Part shown: piece after piece, positions 27,237 through 36,100 of the stretch
Layout of the letters: every line of letters starts with the position of its first letter
Numbering within the stretch: the stretch's first letter is position 1
Assembly (NCBI GenBank): GCA_042095835.1
Contig: JBELML010000006.1
Coordinates: 31,317 to 95,316 of the forward strand
Source of the DNA: DATFKA01 sp042095835
Lineage (GTDB): Bacteria > Bacteroidota > Bacteroidia > Chitinophagales > Saprospiraceae
Reading direction: 5' to 3'
Length of the DNA stretch: 64,000 nt
Position numbers and translations under genes: made by a program
The notes under the pieces: model-generated
Seen by the model: only the letters and a program-made list of their open reading frames with translations
What the model was told of the DNA's origin: nothing
The model's database searches: none

Positions 27237-28316
27237 ATGAATAATACTTACGTCACAATAATGGCTGGCGGTGTTGGCTCAAGGTTTTGGCCAGCAAGCC
27301 GTACTTCAAAGCCCAAGCAGTTTCTTGATATGTTGGGCATGGGCAAATCCTTGCTACGCCTGACTTTTGAGCGTTTTTTGCCACTCTGCCCGGCTGAGAA
27401 CATATATGTGGTCACCAATGCCCAATATAGAGCATTGGTAAAGGAACATCTGCCAGAACTTTCGGAGCAGCAGATTCTTTGTGAGCCCAGCCGCAACAAT
27501 ACGGCTCCATGCGTTGCTTACGCCGCGTTTAAGCTACATCAACTCAACCCAGACGCCAGTATGATCGTAGCTCCTGCTGACCACCTGATCACTAAGGAGG
27601 AGGCTTTTCTAAGTCGCATCAGAATGGCTTTGGATTTTGCAGATGGCAAAAACGCCTTGCTCACCTTAGGCATTCAGCCCAATAAACCTCATACCGGCTA
27701 CGGCTATATACAATTCCGAAGTCCGGCTACAGAAGGCGATGTACATGAGGTAGCAGCTTTTACAGAAAAACCCAATAAAGAAAAAGCCCAAGCCTTTTTG
27801 GATAGCGGCAACTACCTATGGAACGCAGGTATTTTCATTTGGAAAACGCGCTCCGTACTACAGGCTTTCCAAGATTATGCAAAGGAGATTTATGACATCC
27901 TAGAAGAAGGGAAGTCGGTTTATAATAGTAGCGAAGAACAGGCCTTTATCAATCAAGCCTACCCTAGCACACCTCGTATCTCCATCGATTATGCGATTAT
28001 GGAGAAAGCCGACAATGTCTATACCATCCCAGCAGATATCGGTTGGTCCGATTTGGGCACTTGGGACTCCATTTATCAACTCTTACAAAAGGATCAACAG
28101 CAGAATGCAGTAAGTGGCGTATCCTGCCATTTATTGGATGCTAAAGATAATATGATCCACGGGGCCAAAGACAAATTGGTAGTCGTGAAAGGAATCAAAG
28201 ATTTTATTGTAGTCGACGATGAGGATGTCTTATTGATTTATCCAAAATCAGATGAGCAAGGTATCAAACAAGTCATTAATGCATTAAAAGAAAATGGTAA
28301 AGAGCATTATCTATAA
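27237..28316 (+). CDS. manC: Mannose-1-phosphate guanylyltransferase
   Basis: The 359-residue nucleotidyltransferase has the signature AGGVGSRFWPASRTSKPKQFL (about 10-30), the middle block VAPADHLI and FTEKPNKEKA. It makes GDP-mannose from GTP and mannose-1-phosphate. It is the short, single-domain form common in Bacteroidota, without the C-terminal phosphomannose isomerase domain of long ManC proteins. Last gene of the operon starting at 17112; an AT-only hairpin follows at 28347-28372. Confidence 0.92.
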   Translation: MNNTYVTIMAGGVGSRFWPASRTSKPKQFLDMLGMGKSLLRLTFERFLPLCPAENIYVVTNAQYRALVKEHLPELSEQQILCEPSRNNTAPCVAYAAFKLHQLNPDASMIVAPADHLITKEEAFLSRIRMALDFADGKNALLTLGIQPNKPHTGYGYIQFRSPATEGDVHEVAAFTEKPNKEKAQAFLDSGNYLWNAGIFIWKTRSVLQAFQDYAKEIYDILEEGKSVYNSSEEQAFINQAYPSTPRISIDYAIMEKADNVYTIPADIGWSDLGTWDSIYQLLQKDQQQNAVSGVSCHLLDAKDNMIHGAKDKLVVVKGIKDFIVVDDEDVLLIYPKSDEQGIKQVINALKENGKEHYL

Positions 28317-28346
28317 ATATTAAACAAACTCCTATAAGAGTAAAAA

Positions 28347-28372
28347 ATATATTAAATTATTTTTTAATATAT
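28347..28372 (+). terminator. AT-only hairpin at the end of the glycan operon
   Basis: A 10-bp stem of only A-T pairs (ATATATTAAA/TTTAATATAT) with a 6-nt loop, 30 bp after the manC stop. It is weak thermodynamically and lacks a T tract, so it may not terminate by itself. Confidence 0.3.
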
Positions 28373-28461
28373 CGTATTTCCCTTTGTTATTAGGTATATT
28401 TCCAAATAACCTAGAACATAAAGCCTACGTCCTTCTATATTGATCATCATAGGCAATAAAA

Positions 28462-29829
28462 ATGCAAGACACGCTCCGTAAACCTGGAATCTTATTTCTC
28501 TTCTATCGGTTTGCACCAATCAAAGGTATTGGTACGATCCGCAACTATAGTATAGCTACCGAAAGTAGACCTTACTTTTCCAATGTCGAAGTCATCAGTA
28601 CAGCCAATGCCTCCTTCCTTCCACAAGAAGACCTGCCAGAAGCTGACCAGCTCAAAGTGCACCGAGTAAGCACTTTTGACTTCCGTACTTTTCTGCATCT
28701 TTTCAAGCAGAATGCGAAAACCGTAAAGAAAACGTATCGCCAACGCAGTACCCTGAGTCGATTGATCAAACTTCAAAAGACCTTCCCTTTTAATTTATTC
28801 TTTGGTGAGAGTGGTCTCGTTTATATTTTGTGTGCCTACTGGCAAGCCTGTCAGATTATTAAAAAAGGAAACACCCAATATATTTTCTCTTCTTACAGTC
28901 CCTACGCGGATCATATAGTCGCCTGGCTTTTAAAATGGAGATTTCCTCATCTGGAGTGGATTGCTGACTTTAGAGATCCTCAGGTAGACCTCAATTATAC
29001 GACGAGCTATAGTCCAAAATCACAGATGCGGCTCAATGCCTTTTTACTCAAAAAAGCAAGCTTAATCACCACCGTATCTGAGGGTTTAGCTCAACACTTC
29101 GCTCGATATGAGCGACCTGTTTATGTGCTAAGAAATGGCATTAAAGAGGAGCTACATCAAATGGTGGAGCCACAACTACCTTATGAAAAATTCACCATTA
29201 CCTATACCGGTACTATTTATCAAGAGCGGCAATTGGCGGCTCCTATGTTTAAAGCCTTGCAACACCTTTTGAATACCAGTCAAGTCAATAGAAAGCATAT
29301 CCAATTGGTTTATGCCGGCAATCATAAGCATATCTGGGATGCTTGGATCAAAGAATATGATATGGAAGATATCTCGACCAGTTATGATATCCTTCCTTTG
29401 ACAAGGTCTTTAGTAATACAGAAGAAAGGGCACCTCAATTTACTGATGTCCTGGTCTGGTCCAGCGATTACGGGTATTCTTACCGGAAAACTTTACGAAT
29501 ACCTGATGGCGGAGCGGCCTATCCTCACCATCATTAATGGTCAACACGATCAAGAATTCGAACAACTTTTTGCAGAATTAGGAGCTGGTCACATTCATTA
29601 TTTGCATCAAAATATCGATACCGTCGCCCAATTTATTAATAGTCAATATCGCCAATGGTTGATCGAAGGCTATAATGCCTGGGCATTTCATCCTCCAGCC
29701 AAAGCCGAGCTAGAATGGCCTAATCAGATCGCCGCATTTTACCAATATTTAGCAGTAAGCCCAGAGAAAGTTGCTCTTCCAGTGCCAATTAAAGAGCGAG
29801 GTATTAAGGTGGCCTTGCGAGCGAGCTAG
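28462..29829 (+). CDS. GT4-like glycosyltransferase
   Basis: The 455-residue protein reads as a GT-B glycosyltransferase. The N-terminal domain contains IFSSYSPYADHIVAWLLKWRFPHLEWIADFRDP, the joining region KKASLITTVSEGLAQHFARY is typical of GT4-like proteins, and the C-terminal donor domain has TITYTGTIY and LTGKLYEYLMAERPIL (the E in KLYEYL is the usual nucleotide-sugar contact). It probably adds one sugar to the lipid-linked glycan in the cytoplasm. It lies 145 bp after manC and may have its own promoter. It converges on the leftward operon, the facing stops being 17 bp apart. Confidence 0.8.
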   Translation: MQDTLRKPGILFLFYRFAPIKGIGTIRNYSIATESRPYFSNVEVISTANASFLPQEDLPEADQLKVHRVSTFDFRTFLHLFKQNAKTVKKTYRQRSTLSRLIKLQKTFPFNLFFGESGLVYILCAYWQACQIIKKGNTQYIFSSYSPYADHIVAWLLKWRFPHLEWIADFRDPQVDLNYTTSYSPKSQMRLNAFLLKKASLITTVSEGLAQHFARYERPVYVLRNGIKEELHQMVEPQLPYEKFTITYTGTIYQERQLAAPMFKALQHLLNTSQVNRKHIQLVYAGNHKHIWDAWIKEYDMEDISTSYDILPLTRSLVIQKKGHLNLLMSWSGPAITGILTGKLYEYLMAERPILTIINGQHDQEFEQLFAELGAGHIHYLHQNIDTVAQFINSQYRQWLIEGYNAWAFHPPAKAELEWPNQIAAFYQYLAVSPEKVALPVPIKERGIKVALRAS

Positions 29830-29846
29830 TACTCAATCAGCATTGA

Positions 29847-30776
29847 TTATAGGGATAAAAACTTCATTTTTTTCAACAACAAATAAGGCTGGCGTTGGCC
29901 TCCAAAGCCACGATAAAATTGTTCTACTGCGGGAAGCATACTTCCCTCAAAATTGAAGACTTCAATACTAGCCGGCAAGTGATGAATCGCGTGCCAAACC
30001 AATAAGGGAATCCCAGCACTTCTCCCCAAAGTAGAGTGGCCCGACATCAATAAATAGGCTTCTTTTTGATCATAAACTACCAAAATACTAGCAGCTAACT
30101 TATAGGTGTCTTTATCAAATGCACTAAATATTTTGCCTCCCTTATATTTTTGAATAGCCTGCCAAAGTAATTGTACCATCTGGGAATCTAGGGGCTTTTT
30201 CACACCATTATTCCTTAAAATAGTATTCTGAAGGTCCAAGGTTGCCGCAATACTTGACATTTCTTTGATCTCAAAATGCTCCTGTTGCTGTCTAATTCTT
30301 CCACGAACATTATTCGCCAGATTTCCCCAAATCTCTTCCTTGTTGTTCAAATTGTTCCAGAGATAGGTATAGTGAAGCTGGGCACGATAAGCTCTATTAT
30401 AAAAGGGCAAATAGTTCTCTATCTGCCAATGCCATTTCTGCTTAAAAGCTAGGTAAGACGGTAGTTGATGAGCTAAATCCTCTAGCACACGCTGCTCAAA
30501 ACTATAACGACTATGGCGTTTTTGCACATTATTGGGATAGACCAACCAGGGGCCCATTACTGGAGTGAGCGGGGGCTGAGTAATATAAGTTTGTAAGAAT
30601 TTCGTCTTTTTATAAAAACAAAACACCCCTTGAGTTTCGTCTTTTTTCTTACTCAAAACTACATCCCAATGCGCTGCGCCACCACAAACTATATCCAACC
30701 ACCAAGCCTGAAAAAAAAGCGGTAGCTCCTTTTTGTCTTTGATCCAGTCTCGATATTGATCTTGCTTACTGTGCAT
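29847..30776 (-). CDS. FemAB/GNAT-like (BioF2-type) acyl- or aminoacyltransferase
   Basis: The 309-residue protein resembles the FemAB/GNAT_6 group. It has an N-terminal half starting FFQAWWLDIVCGG, and a C-terminal GNAT half with GGKIFSAFDKDTYKLAASILVVYDQKEAYLLMSGHS, SAGIPLLVWHAIHHL and IEVFNFEGSMLPAVEQFYRGFGG, a strong family signature. FemX-type members move amino acids from tRNA to peptidoglycan precursors; relatives in polysaccharide loci are thought to acylate sugars. Here it is the last gene of the PorU2-flippase-glycosyltransferase operon, so a glycan or linking-sugar modification is inferred. Its ATG overlaps the 3' end of the preceding gene by 11 bases. Confidence 0.7.
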   Translation of the reverse strand: MHSKQDQYRDWIKDKKELPLFFQAWWLDIVCGGAAHWDVVLSKKKDETQGVFCFYKKTKFLQTYITQPPLTPVMGPWLVYPNNVQKRHSRYSFEQRVLEDLAHQLPSYLAFKQKWHWQIENYLPFYNRAYRAQLHYTYLWNNLNNKEEIWGNLANNVRGRIRQQQEHFEIKEMSSIAATLDLQNTILRNNGVKKPLDSQMVQLLWQAIQKYKGGKIFSAFDKDTYKLAASILVVYDQKEAYLLMSGHSTLGRSAGIPLLVWHAIHHLPASIEVFNFEGSMLPAVEQFYRGFGGQRQPYLLLKKMKFLSL

Positions 30777-31908
30777 CTGCTAGGAGTAGATTTAATCTAT
30801 AAAGTAGTTGTGCGCTGGCTTGTTTTTTACTCCATAAATTGGTTTTAGGAAAGCCTTGAGTCTTATTTTTTAGCTCGATTATTTGCTGAATAGTAGCCGA
30901 CCAATCTCCTTTATCATAATGAAAAAAAAGGTTTTCAAAACCTCTCGGCTTTGGATAGAAGCTAGGTATTAAAGCTGGCTTAGTCCAATGAATGGCATCA
31001 CTGATGGTGCCACTTGCTTTGCTTTGCCCCATCTTTTCTACATAAATCGAATAAGGACATGCTGCTTTTAAAGGTAAAAATAGTAAGTCCGCTTGCTGAA
31101 TACATTCCTGATAAGCCACTGTTGTCAAATAACCCTCTTTTAGTTGGATGGATTTAGCTTTTTGCTTCCACTGGGAGATGCGATTTTGCAGCGCCGCTCC
31201 TACTTTCCCCATCAATACCACTCGAACTTCAGCTCCGATTGGAGACCTCAACAAATGTTCCAGGAAATGCTCCAAACAAGCTAGATCTTTACTTTTTGCT
31301 TCTACTCTACCAGGTACTAAGATCGTAAATAATTCGTGGCGTTTTGGCTTTGGCTTTACTACCTTTTCATACAAAAGCGAAAGTGGCTCAATATATGATC
31401 TTGATGCCCTATCAGCAAGATGATCTACGTGGCTTTGTTGGATAGCAAAGGGCGCAATAAAATCGACCTGCGCTAATAACTTTTTCTTGTAGTAGGCTTC
31501 TCTTTGTAAGAGGATTTTATAAAAAGATTTCATTGCCAAACTCAAGGAAAAATGCTGTTTTAGGCGTAGATGATTTAAAGGCTGTGTAAAAGCATACCAG
31601 TTATGGACCAGCAAAAGGCTTGGGCAAGGCCACCGCATTTGGCTCCATTGTTTATAGTCTTGGGCAATGGTCGTCATGATACAAAGGTCGGCTTCCCAGG
31701 TATTTGCATTTAGAAAATGGAAGGCTGCTTGTCGATGAGCAAATACATGTGTCTCAATCCTTTGGTCTTCCTCCAGTTCTAGGTAGCTGTGAATCTCTGA
31801 CAAAGTGATCAAAGTAAGATCCACTTTTGCAGTGCTTAATAAATCAAGAAATTGCTGGACCACCTCGTGATGATAATAGAGTTCTATCACAGCAATTCGT
31901 TTGATCAT
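30766..31908 (-). CDS. GT4-like glycosyltransferase
   Basis: The 380-residue protein appears to be a GT-B glycosyltransferase. The N-terminal domain starts MIKRIAVIELYYHHEVV. The C-terminal domain has TILVPGRVEAKSKDLACLEHFL, VRVVLMGKVG, and AYQECIQQADLLFLPLKAACPYSIYVEKMGQSKASGTISDAIHWTKPALIPS, resembling the donor-binding region of the family. The frame is open to 31971, but the ATG at 31908 is chosen because it overlaps the stop of the flippase gene as ATGA. Donor and acceptor unknown. Third gene of the leftward operon. Confidence 0.72.
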   Translation of the reverse strand: MIKRIAVIELYYHHEVVQQFLDLLSTAKVDLTLITLSEIHSYLELEEDQRIETHVFAHRQAAFHFLNANTWEADLCIMTTIAQDYKQWSQMRWPCPSLLLVHNWYAFTQPLNHLRLKQHFSLSLAMKSFYKILLQREAYYKKKLLAQVDFIAPFAIQQSHVDHLADRASRSYIEPLSLLYEKVVKPKPKRHELFTILVPGRVEAKSKDLACLEHFLEHLLRSPIGAEVRVVLMGKVGAALQNRISQWKQKAKSIQLKEGYLTTVAYQECIQQADLLFLPLKAACPYSIYVEKMGQSKASGTISDAIHWTKPALIPSFYPKPRGFENLFFHYDKGDWSATIQQIIELKNKTQGFPKTNLWSKKQASAQLLYRLNLLLADAQ

Positions 31909-33191
31909 CGACCTAATTTTGTTTGCAGAATAAAGTAAGAAAAAATACTTTGTAAGCCACTCATTATCCAATCAAGCAGTCCAACCCATATTATTATTTG
32001 AAGAATTGTCCATGTCCCTGATTGGAAATACATCCAGAAGATCGTCAGTAATAATACGACTTTAATCAAATTAAAAACGAGTTGTGCCCATTGATAGTCT
32101 AGCTGGGTAAAGACATGAAAGTTGAAGCTATAGATCAATAAGCTCCCGAAAAGGATAGACAGTATTTGAAATAATTGACCTGCCATTTCCCACTGAGCTC
32201 CAAGCAAAATTTTTACGGCCCAAGGCCCAAACAGGATTATCATCATTCCGATCGAAAGCCCCAAGAATAAGGCTCTAGCAAGCATTTTCCAAAAATAGTC
32301 TCGCCAGTGTCGCTCTTGATGCTGCACCATTTTGCTAAACTGCACCAGATGATAATTGGAATACGACTCTACTACTACCGCTGAAGCTACACCAAATAGC
32401 GCCATCGACATCGCATATTGGCCCAATTCATAGTCTGAAAATAGCCAGGAGATCATCAAAAGAGGTAACTGTAAATGGAAGACATACAAAAAATTACTCG
32501 CCAACTGGAATTGAGGGAAGCGTCGATATTTTCTCAGCATAGACCATATTGCGCTCCAGGAGAAGGTCTGCTTGAAAAATAGCCATGCAAAACGAAGCGC
32601 GCTGCTAAATCCGCCAAGCAACCAAGCTCCAACCAACCAGTACGTTTGTGGATAAAGAAGCCCTCCCGTGATTTCAATGGCGGCTTTCGTGAGGTTGCGG
32701 TATATCTTTGTACGGGCAATGAGTGGATAAGCTTCTTTGCGCAGCATCCAATGGTTCAATACTCTGAAAGCTCCTCCAAAGAGGCAAGCCAGCGGTAGAA
32801 AAAATCGGTAGGTCCAAAGACTAGCCCATCCTACACTTTCATAAAAGGAGAAAGGAAATAAAGCGATGAAGCTTAAAACCACTAGGCTATTAAGCAGCAC
32901 AATACCCAAAGCTCCTGCCGTGAGCTGCTGAGCATCCTGCTGCTCCTTGGGTGTATTGACTGCGATTTCGTAGCCCCAACTCACATAAATGACAAGAATA
33001 GAAGCAATACCTACAAATAATACCCTTTGCCCAATAAATTCGGGCGAGTAAAGCCGCGCTACTAAAGGATAAGCGAATAAATTGATTAGATGTACCAACA
33101 AAGTAGAGCTGGACAAGACGCTAAAAACTCGGAGAAAGCCATCCGAATCTTGCGACCACGCCTGTATGCTATGTTTCCATTGAGACCACAA
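31905..33191 (-). CDS. Wzx-type oligosaccharide flippase
   Basis: The 428-residue integral membrane protein has about 12 predicted transmembrane helices and the N-terminal FSVLSSSTLLVHLINLFAYPLVARLYSPEFIG typical of the polysaccharide transporter/MATE superfamily. It should flip the undecaprenyl-linked oligosaccharide to the periplasmic face. No in-frame ATG exists near the N terminus; the only reasonable start is a TTG at 33191, two bases after the PorU2 stop, suggesting translation coupled to PorU2. Its TGA overlaps the next ATG. Co-transcription with a T9SS sortase homologue is notable. Confidence 0.82.
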   Translation of the reverse strand: MWSQWKHSIQAWSQDSDGFLRVFSVLSSSTLLVHLINLFAYPLVARLYSPEFIGQRVLFVGIASILVIYVSWGYEIAVNTPKEQQDAQQLTAGALGIVLLNSLVVLSFIALFPFSFYESVGWASLWTYRFFLPLACLFGGAFRVLNHWMLRKEAYPLIARTKIYRNLTKAAIEITGGLLYPQTYWLVGAWLLGGFSSALRFAWLFFKQTFSWSAIWSMLRKYRRFPQFQLASNFLYVFHLQLPLLMISWLFSDYELGQYAMSMALFGVASAVVVESYSNYHLVQFSKMVQHQERHWRDYFWKMLARALFLGLSIGMMIILFGPWAVKILLGAQWEMAGQLFQILSILFGSLLIYSFNFHVFTQLDYQWAQLVFNLIKVVLLLTIFWMYFQSGTWTILQIIIWVGLLDWIMSGLQSIFSYFILQTKLGR

Positions 33192-33193
33192 AA

Positions 33194-36100
33194 CTAGCGG
33201 AGGATGACAACCTTGCCAAAGCCATTTTTGAAGTAGCTATCAGTCTGATCGTTCTGGTATTGCTCATAATCATTGCCTTGGGCATCTTTCATAAGAACTT
33301 GATAAAGATATACCCCATTCGCTAGTGGATCGCCAAAATTGTCGGTACCATCCCATACGAACTCCGATTGATGCGTACCTACTTGCAAGGGACCAAACTC
33401 CTCCTGACTAACCTCTCTGACTACTCTACCTGAGGCCGTCAATATCCTTAATAAGAATTGACTTGGAGGCTCGGCTCCTGTCATCGTATATACAAAGCGG
33501 GTTTGAGTGGTAAAGGGATTCGGATAAGGCAAAAGCCTGGAAAGTTGATTGGCCGTAATTATTTCAAATTCGATCTCGTAATTGAGGGCTCCTGCCTGGT
33601 TACCATTGTTGTCTTGGGCATTAGCAACTAATTTATAAATACCATCTTGCGAAAACTGTGGTGTGAATTCTAATACAGCTTGGTTTTTATCACTATCGCT
33701 TGCAGGGATAAACAAGACATCGGCATCTAATGTACTGAGCTCTCGTGCTTGCCCAAGTGGATCGATCAATTGGACGGCAAAAGCACTGGTATCGTCTAGT
33801 AGTACAAATCGGTTTTCGTCGGTTAATTCTATTCGAATTACGGGTTCAGGGGAGATGAGTTCCCGATTGACTATCCGTCTTCCATCAAAGGTCACATTCA
33901 TTAATGGTGCGATTTGATCACCTATGACAAAGAATGTTCTGGCGCCAATAATGGTTCTTTGTTCCACTTGCCCACTGAGTCGGCTAAAGCCAAAATTCGC
34001 TTCTCCATCCGCCATAACATCAGTTTTAAAGCGGTAGCTCAAATTCGTTTCCTGTTGGGGAGCCACCGCTGCAAAGTCTAGATTTTCATCGTAAATATTA
34101 TTGAGTCGATCCCGAATTTGAACATTAAACCGAAGCGAATCCGACATTTGATCGCCAATGTTCTCCGCAATAAATTGGTATTGCAAATCTTGCCCATTTT
34201 GTAAAGTATCTGCGATAAACTGATCACTATAAACGATAACTTGCGCAGCTCGATCATAATCAAATCGAATATATTCCAAACTGGGCGCCGTACGCTCCGT
34301 AGAATCAATTAAATCAAAAACTAAACGAAGGTAGGGATAGGTAGATGCATCTATACTTGATAAATCTAAAGGATTATCCTCAAGCCTATCTTGTAGCAAG
34401 ATCGGTTCCTTAGAGGCACTTGCGCCGTACAGAGCGACGACCACACTATCAGAAGGCTCTTGCTTGATTCTCCATTCTAGGTTTGACCAAGATTCTGCCG
34501 GCCCCATCCAATCTGATTGAAAAGTTCCTCTTTGCCATACCGAAGGGAGATCAAATAAAACGCGAGCTCTTCGCTCCTCATCAATTACTAAATCTTCTCC
34601 TATCGCATTGACATCTTTTTGATAGGCAAAAGCATATGGTCCTCTTGGAAATTGCTTAATCAAATCGATAGACTGCGCTCCTTGGGCTTCTAGCAACTGA
34701 ATCAAATTGGTACCTAAATTAAGGCTATCCTCGTCCCATGCTTCGGAATAGAATCCAATATTGGCATTTGAAGGTGCAAAACTAAATAGAGAAATAAAAC
34801 TTTCTGGAGCTGCATCCTTTAAGATATCATAGGCTGTACTCCTGCCATTAGCATCATCCATACGGAGTACTCTATTCACACGGACCGCCCCATTCTTGGA
34901 GTCAAAGACCATTATTCCTACTAGCGGGCTATTAGATCGGCCCACTTGTCGTCTATCATTATTGATGAGTACACGGGAGTTGCCAGGATCTGCTCCAGTA
35001 CGAGCTACTGCCTCGACGACCACCGATAGTCCAACGGAATTGAATTCTAAATTAGAAACGCCTTCTTCTTTGAGGCGAGTCAACTCACCGGCACGATATT
35101 GGTCGATATGTGATTGATTCCAAGTTGCTTCAAGTTCAGGAGCGTAGAGAAAGGAGGAGGTTTGCCAATTAATGGGCGTAGTACTGGAGGTTGGTGTCTC
35201 TGCTACGCGCCAGTAATAAACCTTTCCCGACTCTAGATCGGTATCTAAAGTCCATTCGACCAATCCATTATCGGAGCGAATGGTTTCGGTCTTTTTAAAG
35301 GAAGATTGAAACGAAGCGAGTGTATCTAATTCGAAATTAAAGCTTTGCTGAGCGGTGAAAATATCTGCGGACAGGGCTTTCAAGACTACATTCTCGGAGT
35401 TGACTACTCGATAGTTGGCAGGAGAGACTTGTTGTACACCGCTAGGAAGCACAAAAAACTCTATGCCTTCTTTCTGGGTATTCGGATCGACAATATTGTT
35501 GTTGTTTTCTCCTTCGGGCGCATTAAATTCTGCGATCTGATTTTGGGGATCAATTTCTATATCGACTTGGTGGATTCCTAGTAGACCCTCAGCTAAAGGA
35601 ATAGACAAGTTGAAGCTACTAATCGAGCTTGTTTGTTTGACTTGAAAAACATAGGATAAGGTCGTATCGCTCGGCAACCGATGTTTGACCAATACCTCAA
35701 TAGAATCCTCTACCCATGCCCCTATGTTCGCCATCGTGAAATCGACACTAATAGAATCCTGCTCAACAGAAATAATACCTGGATTAATTTTGACCGTACT
35801 AGGATCGATGACAAAATCGGGCGCATCTTCAATAAATAGTCGGACCGCTGGGTCGCCTTCTAGCTTTAGTTGTTGAGAAAGCGAAATATTCGGTGCCCCA
35901 TTAAACACATCCATTGAATCAATAACAAGATTTAAAATTTCTCCAATGCCTGCATTAAAGTGTTGGTTTCCTAGATATTCATAAAACAGTCCTCCAAACC
36001 GTCCTAAAGTGAAAGGATAACCATAGCCGGAAGAAGCGATATAGCCAATCGACCCTGTACCTACAGGATTGATGACAAATCGCTCTGCTACACTAACCTG